Source of the DNA: Flavobacteriales bacterium
Lineage (GTDB): Bacteria > Bacteroidota > Bacteroidia > Flavobacteriales_F > PHOS-HE28
Reading direction: 5' to 3'
Assembly: GCA_020635715.1 (NCBI GenBank)
Contig: JACJZG010000003.1
Coordinates: forward strand, 186,001-250,000
DNA: 64,000 nucleotides
The first letter of the stretch is position 1. The number at the start of each line of letters is the position of its first letter. Shown in pieces: positions 34,515 to 43,908 of the stretch. Below the pieces are notes generated by a model, which was given only the letters and a program-made list of their open reading frames with translations, made no database searches and was not told where the DNA came from. The position numbers and the translations under genes were made by a program.

Positions 34515-35537
34515 TCATGTACGCTTCTTCTTCTTCTTCTTCTTCTTCTTCTTCTTGCCGTTATGTCCGGAAGACGGCTGTTCTGAGGATATCTCAGGTT
34601 TCGATTCATTCCCCGTGGCTTCCGGGCTCGTCATGTCATTGTCACGATTCGATGGTATTGACAGGTCTAGTTCGACAGAATCATCAGCCCATTGCTTGAG
34701 CTCTTCGGCCGCCTCCATTTCTTCCTCAGCGGCCTCGTTCCATGCATCTTGGAAGGTGTGCAATTCGTAGGTGTCCTTAAAGAACGAGGAGCAAACTTTC
34801 TTCTTCTCCATACGCCTGAGACCGTACTGGTAGAAGTCTACGACCACATCGTTCAGAACCTGAAGGTCATCAAGGCGCTGCTCTTCATCACGAAGGTCAT
34901 TCGTCACGTCCCGCATTGACTTCTCCTGAGCGGACATCACTATGCCGTAAAGCCAAGGGTCCAGGGTATGCCTGATATCATACAGGTTATCGATGCGGAG
35001 TTTGAAGATGGCGAAAGCCTGATCGAATCCCATGTAGAATGGATCGTCTGGCTGCCAAGGCCATTCTCTTCCATCCGTCCGAGGTCTTATCGCAACCAGT
35101 TGCTCATAGATCAGAGGCTGATCTTCGAGACTTGGGTAGAAACGTGTGAAGACGCTCAGTTTCAGGTCCGGGTCACGAGGTATACCCTTGATAAGTGCAA
35201 CGATTAGGTCAAAATAGCCACGCACGATCATCGCCACATCTCGTTCCCGATCAATGTCAATCATGCGCTGCTTGCGTTTCTCAGGCAAGTGCACTGTGAT
35301 CCAGAAAAAGATGTAGCCTGTTACGAAGGACCCCCATATGACGCCGAGCATATCCATCAGATGATTCAGGTCATTGTGGTCCTTTTCTGGATAAGCATCA
35401 CGGATGAACATTTCCTGAATGAACCAAAGTTCTAGTGTCAGGAAGAACGAGAAGTTCATCCAGAAGCTCGATTCCCTTACCGCATACCGCGCCGGAGCGA
35501 TGTACTTGGGCCACTTGATCTGGTTGTACCGGGACAT
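34515..35537 (-). CDS. Membrane protein with poly-lysine C-terminus, unknown
   Basis: 340 residues. Two hydrophobic segments lie near residues 25-45 (FWMNFSFFLTLELWFIQEM) and 65-85 (MLGVIWGSFVTGYIFFWIT); the rest is a soluble, helical domain with LIVALIKGIPRDPDLKLSVF and many charged residues. The end is an acidic Glu/Ala region, a Ser-rich linker and eleven consecutive lysines before RT, encoded by an AAG microsatellite. The tail could bind nucleic acid or acidic membrane lipids; this is inference. It is divergent from the nuclease/NTPase-like gene at 35683 (145 bp between starts), so the two may be regulated together. Family not recognised. Confidence 0.65.
   Translation of the reverse strand: MSRYNQIKWPKYIAPARYAVRESSFWMNFSFFLTLELWFIQEMFIRDAYPEKDHNDLNHLMDMLGVIWGSFVTGYIFFWITVHLPEKRKQRMIDIDRERDVAMIVRGYFDLIVALIKGIPRDPDLKLSVFTRFYPSLEDQPLIYEQLVAIRPRTDGREWPWQPDDPFYMGFDQAFAIFKLRIDNLYDIRHTLDPWLYGIVMSAQEKSMRDVTNDLRDEEQRLDDLQVLNDVVVDFYQYGLRRMEKKKVCSSFFKDTYELHTFQDAWNEAAEEEMEAAEELKQWADDSVELDLSIPSNRDNDMTSPEATGNESKPEISSEQPSSGHNGKKKKKKKKKKKRT
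34524..34556. repeat. Eleven-copy CTT/AAG microsatellite in a coding region
   Basis: Exactly eleven CTT triplets on the plus strand, read as AAG (Lys) in the gene on the minus strand. Because the unit is three bases, slippage would change the number of lysines without breaking the frame. Confidence 0.95.
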
Positions 35538-35682
35538 GGATCGAATATAGAAGGACGGTATTCGTAGGGCTGAGAATGGAGTGACGGTTCAATCCGTGAC
35601 AACTCGGGACACGTGGACCACGAACTGTTGAAAAACAGCTTAAGGCTTCCGCTTCGAACGCTGCTACTTTGTTCCTCGGAGA

Positions 35683-38600
35683 ATGGCCGATTTTCCGTCA
35701 TCAACTGCAGTAGCTATGAAAGCACACTTGGTCACCGCAACTGATATCGCTCAATGGGCAAATACCTTGGAGTCACGAGCTCTATTGCCGAAGCTCATCA
35801 GAAAGTTGGCGGTTGCGAGCAGGCTCACGTTCAAGGCCATCAGATTTACGTCGGACGAAGGGGTGCAAGAGCCAGACTGGGACGGTTTCTTGGATAGTCC
35901 TGAGCGAAGCACCTACATCCCGAAGGGTCAGTCGGGATGGGAGCTAAGCGTTCAAAAAAGCGTCAGAGCAAAGGCTGATCGAGACTTGGCTTTACGTGCT
36001 GGAGGCCTGTCCTCTTCGGAGCGAATGAAGACCACCTATGTATGCGTTACTGCGCGAAGGTGGCCGGAGAAAAAGTCATGGGTGAAAGCGCATAACGCTA
36101 AGGGCCATCGGCAGTGGCGCAAGGTGATTGCTTATGATGCAACCGATATTGAGACTTGGTTGGAGTCCGCTCCTGATAGCGTTCAGGTCTGGTTCTCCGA
36201 ACTGCTTGGGAAAAAGCCGCAGGAAGTGGCAAGTATCAACGCTGCATGGTCGAGTTGGGCCGATGTATCGAAGAGGCCACTGACACCGAGGCTGATGATG
36301 GCGGGTCGCGGCAAACAGGTGGATCAACTCTTGGGTCAATTGAACGGACCGCCTCAGGTTGTTCTGATAAAGGGTGATACACGGGAAGAGGTTCAAGCCT
36401 TTGTTCTTGCGGCGATTATGGGTACTGCTGGCCCAGAGAATGAAGCCAACGCAGCGCGTACCCTCATTCTCAAAAGTAGAGCCGCTTGGGACATTTACTC
36501 TCTCAGCATTTCGCCAATGGTGCTGGTGGCGATGTTCGATGATCGCAGCGGCATAGAAAGGACCGTTCGAGCTGGCCACACAGTGGTCATTCCCATGGAT
36601 CGAAGCGATGCATCGGAAGATTCCTGTATGCAATTGCCTCCCATTAATCGTGCAGAGGCGGCTGAAGCGCTGAAGGAAATGGGGTGTAAGGCTGGCGACA
36701 TCCGTGCACTTGCATTTGCAGGTCACAGAAGCCTTATGAGCTTGAGGAGACAGTTGGCCGATGTGCGGTCCGTTTATGAACCCCGTTGGGCCAGGAGCGC
36801 TGCAGCCGACATTCTCATTCCCGCTCTGCTTGCTAGCTCTTGGTCGGAGGGGACTGATCGGAATGAAGGTGATCGAAAGATCATGGAAACGCTCAGCGGC
36901 CAAGGTTACGAGGATTTACGGTCCGAGCTTCTGAAATGGGCGGATGAGCCAGATGCTCCTGTTAGATTGGTCGATAAGACATGGTATGTCGTCTCTCAAG
37001 AGGACCTATGGGCGCAGGTCAGAAAGCGCATCACATCCGAGAATCTTCAGTCGTTCGGACAAGTGGTTGTAGATGTGCTCAAATGCTCACTTCCGAGCTT
37101 GGGTCTTCCCCCTGATGAGCGGATGTATGCTCAGGTGCGAGGATTACACCCAAACGTCTCAGAAGATCTCAGACGTGGGCTTGTTGAGAGTCTCGCCTTC
37201 ATGGGCGCGCGAGGAGGTGGAATCAAGCTCGGCGATGGCAGTCTCTTGGATGCAGCACCCGCTCGCATATTGCACGAGGTTCTTTCTGCTGCAAATGCCG
37301 ATTGGCGAATCTGGGCAAGCCTAAGTGATCAGCTTCCGGCTTTTGCGGAGGCAGCACCGGAGGTATTCATTAATGCAGTTCAGGAGGGCCTGAAATGCAG
37401 CCCATCCCCGTTTGGGCCTCTCTTCTCTCAAGAAGAGGGCGCGTTCTTCGGGCGCAGCTACTACGTTGGCCTCATTTGGGCGCTTGAAACTCTCGCTTGG
37501 AAGTCTGACCATTTGGCAAGTTCCTCGGATGCATTGGCGGGTCTGATACCGCTTGATCCGATCAAGAAACAGACCAATCGTCCCTTGGACAGTCTATATC
37601 ATGTCATGCAACCTTGGGTGCAGAACTGCAACAGTTCTGTAGACGAGCGATTGAAGGTCATGGGTGTATTGCGGCAACGGCGACCTTCTGAGGGGTATCT
37701 GCTCTTCATTGAAATGATGCCGGATCACAGTAGGGCTGCATGGCATTACACACACACGCCGCGATGGAGAGATTGGTTCTCTGAGCGCCGAACCTACTAT
37801 ACAGGTGAAGATGTGAATGCTGTGCTAGACACCGTGAGCGCATGGTTGATTGAAGACACCCGAAATGACCCAGATCGTTGTGTTCAGCTTTGCGGTTGTC
37901 TTGATAGGGCTTCGCGTCCCTTTTTTGAAGAAACGATAAAGCATTTGTCCAACATCGATCTCTCTTCATGGTCCGGGGAACAGCGGATGGCCGTTTGGGA
38001 TGTGCTGAGGGATCTTCATACGCGTCACACAACTTATCGGAAACGTCCTGCTACCATGTCTAGGGACCTATTAAAGCAACTTCAAGCGTTGATGAATAGC
38101 TATGAGCCACTGGATCCACTGTTGCGATTCCGTTGGCTCTTTACCGGTTCGCAAACGCTTCCTGCTGAGGATGTACGGGGCTATGAAGAAGTGGAGGCCC
38201 GACTAACAGCAGAAGCAGCGGAGTCCATCATTGAACACTATGGCGCTGATGGGGTCTGCAGCATGAACGCTGTAATCGACCGCTCCGGATTATTTGGAGA
38301 TGCTTGTGGACGCGTAGCCTTGAGCGATGCGTGTGAGTTCGCCCTGCTCAACTGGTCGGTGAATCATACAAGTGAGAAAGTCGCGTGGTTTGGACGCGCA
38401 TTCGTAAGTGCAAGACATCGAAAGTGTGGCTGGGATTGGGTTGACTCCCACATGTCGAGACAAGAATGGCTCAATTGGACAGATGAGAAGAAAGCTACCT
38501 TCTTTGCTTCCATTCCGTTCGAGCCAGGGACGTGGCAACGCGTTGCCTCTATGGGGGAGAGTATGTATGCGGCATACTGGAGGACCTCTACACCACAGGG

Positions 38601-39504
38601 AGTGATGGATGTCGACCAATCTTTGTTTGCAGCAGAGCGGTTCCTTGAGAACGACAAACCGCTCCGGTCATTGGTGGCTATCCTGAGACACGGACGAGGG
38701 GAGAAGTGCGAAGGGTCAACGGAGTTTTTGACAAAGGCACTGGAGAACTGTGTGCGCACCTACATGCAAGAGAGAAGTGAGGTATGGATGCCGGAGTATA
38801 CGGTCACCGAGGCACATGAGATTCTATCCAAGCGTCAGGACATAGATCGACAAAGAGTCGCGCTTATCGAGTGGCAGTTTTTTGATCTGTTGGAGAGAAA
38901 GGATCTTGTCCTTTACGAGGAGATGGCAAGGGACCCTGAGCCCTTTGCAGACGTGCTTTCCTATATGAATCGGTCAATCCAGGATCCCGAGAGAATTCCG
39001 ACCGAACAGGAGGGGCGTTTGATTACACGAGCCTATGCTGTGATCAAAGGATGGAAGGGCATGCCTGCCGCTCGCTCGGATGGAAGCATATCGGAGGAGG
39101 GATTGGAAACTTGGTACAGGAAAGCTGTCGCTGCTGTGGCTGCGAGGGGAAGAATGTGGAGCGACTATCCTCTAGGTGAAAAGCTCCGATATGCTCCTGC
39201 TGATCCTGATGGCACATGGCCTTGCTTGGCTGTGCGGAACTTGATAGAAAAGTTGCAGAGTGATGATCTGGAACGAGGCGTGGAAATTGCAGTCTACAAC
39301 GTACGTGGGCTAAGCGCTGCGGATGGAGGGCATAGCGAGCGCACTCTATCAGAGCGGTATGAGGCATACGCGAGGGCCGTCGAATTCACCCACCTAAGAA
39401 CTGCTGCAATGCTGCGCAGGATCGCACAGGACTTTACCAGTAGCGCTCGTTTCTGGGAGAAGCGCCAACAGGCACAGCAAGCGGTGGAGTATCATATGGG
39501 ATAA
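35683..39504 (+). CDS. Large nuclease / degenerate NTPase protein, candidate antiphage effector
   Basis: 1,273 residues from the ATG at 35683; an ATG twelve codons later is a possible start. Residues about 30-170 look like a PD-(D/E)XK-type fold: F55, EGVQEPDWDGF (D67), then YIPKGQSGWELSVQK (W86, E87) and KADRDLALRA. Residues about 205-255 (RPLTPRLMMAGRGKQVDQLL, then VLIKGDTREEVQAFVLAAI) recall a STAND-type NTPase with a worn Walker A. LPPINRAEAAEAL and HRSLMSLRRQLA continue that similarity. The remaining ~800 residues are helical and without a recognised fold. I recall related unnamed ~1,200-1,300-residue proteins in defence islands. The overall plan resembles Avs proteins (nuclease, NTPase, helical sensor), but this is inference. 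Confidence 0.7.
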   Translation: MADFPSSTAVAMKAHLVTATDIAQWANTLESRALLPKLIRKLAVASRLTFKAIRFTSDEGVQEPDWDGFLDSPERSTYIPKGQSGWELSVQKSVRAKADRDLALRAGGLSSSERMKTTYVCVTARRWPEKKSWVKAHNAKGHRQWRKVIAYDATDIETWLESAPDSVQVWFSELLGKKPQEVASINAAWSSWADVSKRPLTPRLMMAGRGKQVDQLLGQLNGPPQVVLIKGDTREEVQAFVLAAIMGTAGPENEANAARTLILKSRAAWDIYSLSISPMVLVAMFDDRSGIERTVRAGHTVVIPMDRSDASEDSCMQLPPINRAEAAEALKEMGCKAGDIRALAFAGHRSLMSLRRQLADVRSVYEPRWARSAAADILIPALLASSWSEGTDRNEGDRKIMETLSGQGYEDLRSELLKWADEPDAPVRLVDKTWYVVSQEDLWAQVRKRITSENLQSFGQVVVDVLKCSLPSLGLPPDERMYAQVRGLHPNVSEDLRRGLVESLAFMGARGGGIKLGDGSLLDAAPARILHEVLSAANADWRIWASLSDQLPAFAEAAPEVFINAVQEGLKCSPSPFGPLFSQEEGAFFGRSYYVGLIWALETLAWKSDHLASSSDALAGLIPLDPIKKQTNRPLDSLYHVMQPWVQNCNSSVDERLKVMGVLRQRRPSEGYLLFIEMMPDHSRAAWHYTHTPRWRDWFSERRTYYTGEDVNAVLDTVSAWLIEDTRNDPDRCVQLCGCLDRASRPFFEETIKHLSNIDLSSWSGEQRMAVWDVLRDLHTRHTTYRKRPATMSRDLLKQLQALMNSYEPLDPLLRFRWLFTGSQTLPAEDVRGYEEVEARLTAEAAESIIEHYGADGVCSMNAVIDRSGLFGDACGRVALSDACEFALLNWSVNHTSEKVAWFGRAFVSARHRKCGWDWVDSHMSRQEWLNWTDEKKATFFASIPFEPGTWQRVASMGESMYAAYWRTSTPQGVMDVDQSLFAAERFLENDKPLRSLVAILRHGRGEKCEGSTEFLTKALENCVRTYMQERSEVWMPEYTVTEAHEILSKRQDIDRQRVALIEWQFFDLLERKDLVLYEEMARDPEPFADVLSYMNRSIQDPERIPTEQEGRLITRAYAVIKGWKGMPAARSDGSISEEGLETWYRKAVAAVAARGRMWSDYPLGEKLRYAPADPDGTWPCLAVRNLIEKLQSDDLERGVEIAVYNVRGLSAADGGHSERTLSERYEAYARAVEFTHLRTAAMLRRIAQDFTSSARFWEKRQQAQQAVEYHMG

Positions 39505-39568
39505 CTATACCGATCAAGGTGAGATCCACACCCAGGAACACGCTTATAAGGCGAATCGCAGCGGCTGG

Positions 39569-39952
39569 TCAGGGTTTCTTGGGCAACTTTCCGCACCCTT
39601 CGTTCTGGCAGCACAGAGGGAGTTTCGCGAATGCCTCCGGGTTACCCGGTGTGCCGTCGGCTGAGTAGCCCAACTTCACCAGCGCAGCGCGGAGCTTCGT
39701 AGCATCGGTCTTCTTCGGGTCAAAGTCCACAAGCACCGCTGCTGTGGAGAGGTCCACATCGACCTTCTTCACGCCTTTCTCGTAAATCATCTCCGTCTCG
39801 ATGGTCTTCTCGCACATGTCGCAGATGGCACTGCTCTGGAGTTTCACGCTCTCCAAGCCAGGCTTGGTGGTCGAAGTGGCATCCTGGCCGCTGACGTTGA
39901 AGGAAACGAGCACGCCGAAGGCAAGGGCTGAAACAAAGCTGGGGATGTTCAT
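39569..39952 (-). CDS. Exported heavy-metal-associated (HMA) domain protein
   Basis: 127 residues with a signal peptide (FVSALAFGVLVSFNVSGQ). The HMA domain has the metal site SSAICDMCEKTIET (C44, C47) and the usual strands VKKVDVDLSTAAVLVDFD and LRAALVKLGYSADG. A second Cys-rich end, LPLCCQNEGCGKL, may also bind metal. It probably binds copper, mercury or similar soft metal in the periplasm. It is the last gene of the minus-strand metal-resistance run. Confidence 0.85.
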   Translation of the reverse strand: MNIPSFVSALAFGVLVSFNVSGQDATSTTKPGLESVKLQSSAICDMCEKTIETEMIYEKGVKKVDVDLSTAAVLVDFDPKKTDATKLRAALVKLGYSADGTPGNPEAFAKLPLCCQNEGCGKLPKKP

Positions 39953-39992
39953 CGTCTGATGTCTTTAACTGAAGTTGATGTTCTGTGATATC

Positions 39993-40361
39993 CTAGGCGT
40001 TCGTAGGGCTTAGGATGATGGCAACGTCATCTGGCAACGGCATGCTACGCAGTGCGGGCACATTGGCCCCACCGGTATTTCCGATAGGCACTTGGCCAAC
40101 AAAACTCTTGACGCCGCCGAAGACCAAGCGGGGCAGTTGCCCCAGGATCTCGCGAAAATCCTTCACGCGGAAACCGAATCGGAGCATGCGCCAATGGACG
40201 GCATTGTGTTCCAACGGCCAACGCTGCGCAAGGATATGCGCTCGTTCGAGATGATGCCATTCACGCTGCAACTCACCATTTGCCCGCGCCGACAAGCTTG
40301 CTGCCAATTCAGCGCGGTAGTGTCTCTCCACGACCTGTGGCATCCTCCAGTGCAGCCGCAT
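39993..40361 (-). CDS. DUF3703-like protein
   Basis: 122 residues from the ATG at 40361; a GTG at 40370 is also possible. Typical features of DUF3703 are the His/Glu-rich helix EWHHLERAHILAQRW, HNAVHWRMLRFGF, the GQLPRLVFGGVKSFVG segment and the VPIGNTGGANVPAL motif. Members often lie next to metal efflux genes; function unknown. It starts within 10 bp of the end of the Cys-tailed gene upstream. Confidence 0.78.
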   Translation of the reverse strand: MRLHWRMPQVVERHYRAELAASLSARANGELQREWHHLERAHILAQRWPLEHNAVHWRMLRFGFRVKDFREILGQLPRLVFGGVKSFVGQVPIGNTGGANVPALRSMPLPDDVAIILSPTNA

Positions 40362-40370
40362 GCTGAGCAC

Positions 40371-40799
40371 TTACTTATGTCCCGAGCAGCAAGCCTTGCC
40401 TTTGGCGCAGGCCTTCGCATCCCAGCTTTCGGGTTTGGCCAACAGAGCGGCCACACGTTCGCTCTTGTCCTTGCCAACATGGCGAAGTACTGCGGCTTGC
40501 ACCTGTTCCTTCACCTTGGTCTTGGTCGTCGCATCCTTCTTCGCGTCACCCGTGACGGTCAAAGGCGTCTTCTCGAAGATGCCTGTTAGCTCAGTTCGCA
40601 GTTTAGCAGCTTGCTCATTCGCGATGAGGCCGTCGTTAATAAGCACGGTCATGATCCGAGTCGCTGCTGTCTTGCTATCCTCGACCGGAGGCGCAGGGTC
40701 GTGCAGGTCCGTGCCTGCAATGGTCATCGCGCTCACTGCTGGAGTCGTGAACGAGAACAGGCCGATCAGGGCGGCACCGGCAAGGAAAGAGAGCTTCAT
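40371..40799 (-). CDS. Exported small protein with Cys-rich C-terminus
   Basis: 142 residues from the ATG at 40799, which begins a signal peptide (FLAGAALIGLFSFTTPAVSA); an in-frame extension to 41006 would overlap the P-type ATPase gene and lacks any such feature. The middle is helical and charged (AATRIMTVLINDGLIANEQ, VKEQVQAAVLRHVGKDKSE). It ends in CAKGKACCSGHK, a probable metal-binding tail. Within the metal-resistance run it could be a periplasmic metal binder; no family is recognised. Confidence 0.72.
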   Translation of the reverse strand: MKLSFLAGAALIGLFSFTTPAVSAMTIAGTDLHDPAPPVEDSKTAATRIMTVLINDGLIANEQAAKLRTELTGIFEKTPLTVTGDAKKDATTKTKVKEQVQAAVLRHVGKDKSERVAALLAKPESWDAKACAKGKACCSGHK

Positions 40800-40936
40800 A
40801 TTCAGGAGGTTCAGTGTTGTGTTAAGAGGTGATGGCAAGGACCTTGCCGATCGCAAGCTAAAGTACGGGCTGCTAGGGCGAAAGCCGAGGTGGCTAGGGG
40901 TTTCCTTGAAAGAAGGTCTAGGGATCCTAACTCGGG

Positions 40937-42814
40937 TCAACGCATTCGACTGGCGTTCAGGATAGCCAATAAGGCCACACCCACATCCGCGAACACGGCT
41001 TCCCACAATGTGGCCAACCCACCAGCACCCAAGATCAGCACGATGGCTTTCACTCCAAAAGCCAGGGTGATGTTCTGAGTAACGACCCGCTTGGTGGCCT
41101 TCCCGATCCGGATGGCTTCCGCGATACGTGAGGGCTGGTCGTTCTGAATAACTACATCGGCGGTTTCAATGGCTGCATCGCTGCCGAGCCCTCCCATTGC
41201 GATGCCGACATCGCTGAGGGCAAGGACCGGAGCATCGTTGATGCCATCGCCAACGAAAGCCACTACGGCTGAGGGGTTCTTTTTCACCTCCTGCATTCGC
41301 GTGACCTTGTCTTCGGGCAAAAGGTCACCAAAGGCTTTGTGGATGCCCAGGGTGGCCGCCACGCGCTGCGTAATGGTCGACTTGTCACCGCTAAGCATCA
41401 CGATGTCCTGCACGCCAAGTGCTCGCAGTTCGTTCACGGCCTGTTGGGCATCTGATTTGATCTTGTCTGCCACGGTCAGGTAGCCTGCGTATGAGCCGTC
41501 GATGGCCGCTACGACCATAGTCTCTTCGACTGCATCCACGTATGCAGGATAGCTTACGCTGAACTTGCGTAAAAGTTTGGCATTCCCCACTAGCACTTCC
41601 TTTCCCTGAACTATTCCGCGCATGCCATGCCCGCTGATCTCCTCAACGCTGGAGGCCTCACCCACATTCGCTCCTTCGGAGTAACGCAAAACGGCTTTCG
41701 CGATGGGATGGGAGCTGTGAGTTTCCATGGCCTTGACCACGCCGACGAGCTGTTGAGCGTCCATCGTATCGGCGGGTTTGACCTCCTGCACAGCGAAGAC
41801 ACCTTCGGTGAGAGTTCCGGTCTTGTCGGTCACCAGTGTGTTCACCTTGGTCAGTGCGTCCAGGTGATTTCCGCCCTTCAGTAAGATCCCCTTCCGGCTC
41901 GCCGCACCAATGCCACCGAAGTAGCCGAGCGGAATACTGATGACCAACGCACAGGGGCACGAGATCACGAGGAAGATGAGCGCACGGTACAGCCAGTCGT
42001 TGAACACATAGGGTTGCACGAACACTGCGGGAATCAAGACGATCCCTACGGCCAGTGCCACCACGATAGGGGTGTAGATACGCGCGAAGCGACGGATGAA
42101 GAGCTCTGTGGGCGCCTTGGACTTTGCCGCATTCTGCACAAGCTCCAGGATCCTTGCGAGACTGCTCTCGCCAAAAGGTTTGGTCACTCGTAGTTCGCTC
42201 ACCTTGTCCGTGGCGATCATTCCGGCGAGCACAGGGCCTTCCGGTTCAATGGTCCGTGGCACACTTTCGCCGGTGAGCGCCGCTGTGTCGAAAGAGGCTT
42301 TCACACCCAGTAACACGCCATCAAGCGGTACACGATCGCCGACACGTACACGTATTGTTTCGCCCACCTTCACTTCGGCGGCCGGTAGTTCGATCACCTT
42401 TCCATCACGAACTACGTTAGCTGTATCCGGGCGCACATCGAGTAGTGCCCGGATGTTGCGTTTCGCGCGGTCTACGGCTGCATCCTGGAACAGTTCGCCT
42501 ACAGCGTAGAACAGCATCACGGCCACGCCCTCGGGATATTCGCCGATGAAGAACGCTCCGATGGTAGCCAGGCTCATGAGGAAGAACTCGCTGAAGACAT
42601 CACCTTTCCTGATGGCGCGGAGTGCGTTCACAAGTACTGGCCAACCGACGGGTACGTAGGCAGCTAGATACCATGCGAACCGCCACCATGCTTGTTGCCA
42701 GAACTTCTCAGCGAGCTGGTCTACAGCAATGCCACCAGCGAGCAATGCGAACGAGAGGATCGCTGGCAGATAAGAGCGCAGGTATCCGGTGGGTTGGTCT
42801 TTTTTGACGGTCAT
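40937..42814 (-). CDS. Heavy-metal P1B-type ATPase (Zn/Cd/Pb type)
   Basis: 625 residues from the ATG at 42814; a TTG two codons earlier is less likely. The transmembrane metal site SCPCALVIS (about residues 285-293), the phosphorylation motif DKTGTLTEG (Asp about 330), the TGES loop and the hinge GDGINDAPVLALSD are all intact, as is the SSHPIA His-Pro pair. It has no N-terminal HMA domain; the separate HMA protein at 39569 may fill that role. The CPC motif with the KGGNHLDAL region fits ZntA/CadA-type exporters of Zn, Cd or Pb. It follows the HXXEE-like gene by 2 bp. Confidence 0.93.
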   Translation of the reverse strand: MTVKKDQPTGYLRSYLPAILSFALLAGGIAVDQLAEKFWQQAWWRFAWYLAAYVPVGWPVLVNALRAIRKGDVFSEFFLMSLATIGAFFIGEYPEGVAVMLFYAVGELFQDAAVDRAKRNIRALLDVRPDTANVVRDGKVIELPAAEVKVGETIRVRVGDRVPLDGVLLGVKASFDTAALTGESVPRTIEPEGPVLAGMIATDKVSELRVTKPFGESSLARILELVQNAAKSKAPTELFIRRFARIYTPIVVALAVGIVLIPAVFVQPYVFNDWLYRALIFLVISCPCALVISIPLGYFGGIGAASRKGILLKGGNHLDALTKVNTLVTDKTGTLTEGVFAVQEVKPADTMDAQQLVGVVKAMETHSSHPIAKAVLRYSEGANVGEASSVEEISGHGMRGIVQGKEVLVGNAKLLRKFSVSYPAYVDAVEETMVVAAIDGSYAGYLTVADKIKSDAQQAVNELRALGVQDIVMLSGDKSTITQRVAATLGIHKAFGDLLPEDKVTRMQEVKKNPSAVVAFVGDGINDAPVLALSDVGIAMGGLGSDAAIETADVVIQNDQPSRIAEAIRIGKATKRVVTQNITLAFGVKAIVLILGAGGLATLWEAVFADVGVALLAILNASRMR

Positions 42815-42816
42815 GT

Positions 42817-43380
42817 TCAAGCGATCGCTGAAGAGTTGTGGTCAGGGTTCGAAAGACGATGCATCCCCCACCAGGCTAAGGGAGCGAGAACGGTCACACT
42901 CAGCATACCTGGGAAGTAGCCGTAGGGTTCATTCGTAAAGAAGGGAAAGCTGAAATGGGCCAATTCCGTGATGCCCATAGCGGAGAAGAAAGTCCAAGCC
43001 AGGTAATGACCGAACGGATTCCGATGCCGCATAAGCACCGGGACTGCCAACCATGCGCCCACCGAAAGCAGGACAAGCATGATGAGTGGGATCGACGTGA
43101 TCTCTGGAGTACGAACCTGTGTGATCTCAGCCAAGCGGCCGAAAAAGCCCGTGACCTTCTCTTCTACGCGATGCGCAGCAAAGAGGCCCATCACGAGCCA
43201 GAAGGGAACCTTGATCCGCTGAAAGCTCGGGCGGTAGGGTGTAAGCACCCACAGGATGAACCCCGTGAGGAAGCCGGAGGTGAAGATGAGCGCTGTCCAG
43301 AAACCGAAGGATACATATCCTAGGATGAGGATCAACGCTGTGAATAGGAAAGCGATCGTATGGACGGAAGCGTTGGTCAT
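42817..43380 (-). CDS. HXXEE-like membrane protein
   Basis: 187 residues with about five membrane segments, for example IAFLFTALILILGYVSFGFW, ALIFTSGFLTGFILWVL and LIMLVLLSVGAWLAVPVLM. The motif AHRVEEKVTGFF in the third helix matches the HXXEE signature, and GHYLAWTFFSAMGITELAHF adds further His/Glu residues that could bind metal in the membrane. The position directly before the P-type ATPase suggests a role in metal handling, but the family has no proven activity. Confidence 0.75.
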   Translation of the reverse strand: MTNASVHTIAFLFTALILILGYVSFGFWTALIFTSGFLTGFILWVLTPYRPSFQRIKVPFWLVMGLFAAHRVEEKVTGFFGRLAEITQVRTPEITSIPLIMLVLLSVGAWLAVPVLMRHRNPFGHYLAWTFFSAMGITELAHFSFPFFTNEPYGYFPGMLSVTVLAPLAWWGMHRLSNPDHNSSAIA

Positions 43381-43434
43381 GATCTCTGATCGTTTGCCAG
43401 TAACCAGCTTTTATCCGCAGCGCCACTGAGCAGT

Positions 43435-43905
43435 TCAGTCATTGTTGGCAGTATTCTGGCGAATGCGCTGCTTCCAACTCACGTACCACTTGCGATGGTG
43501 GAGGCTTATGAGAAAGTACACGAGCAACGCGCCTGTAGTGGCGATAGTGAACATGTTGAGCCCAACCGCGACACCGATCGCTGCAGTGCACCATATGGTG
43601 GCGGCCGTGGTTAGGCCCTTTGAATACCCGCTGCCACTGTCCTTGTATACGATGCCCGCTCCCAAGAACCCGATGCCCATGACCACATTGGCCACGATGC
43701 GCGAGGTCGCAGCTACATCTTCCAAATGCCCGGCAATGCTCGTGAACAAGGCTGCGCCAACGCACACCGCCGCGTAGGTGCGTATTCCAGCATCTCGGCT
43801 ATGGCGTTCCCGGTCGTAACCGATAAGAGCGCCGAGCACTGCTGCAGCGATCAACTTGCTCGCGATGATCAGTTCGTCCTGGACGTCTAAGAGGTGCATT
43901 TCCAT
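43435..43905 (-). CDS. MgtC/SapB family membrane protein
   Basis: 156 residues. The conserved N-terminal region is present: LIAAAVLGALIGYDRER, AGIRTYAAVCVGAALFTS, ANVVMGIGFLGAGIVYKD and GLTTAATIWCTAAIGVAVG. Four or five membrane helices are predicted by hydrophobicity. The C-terminal soluble ACT-like domain of true MgtC is missing, so this is the short YhiD/SapB type. Its function may be in cation or acid homeostasis. It sits 3 bp from the end of the next gene upstream. Confidence 0.88.
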   Translation of the reverse strand: MEMHLLDVQDELIIASKLIAAAVLGALIGYDRERHSRDAGIRTYAAVCVGAALFTSIAGHLEDVAATSRIVANVVMGIGFLGAGIVYKDSGSGYSKGLTTAATIWCTAAIGVAVGLNMFTIATTGALLVYFLISLHHRKWYVSWKQRIRQNTANND

Positions 43906-43908
43906 GGT

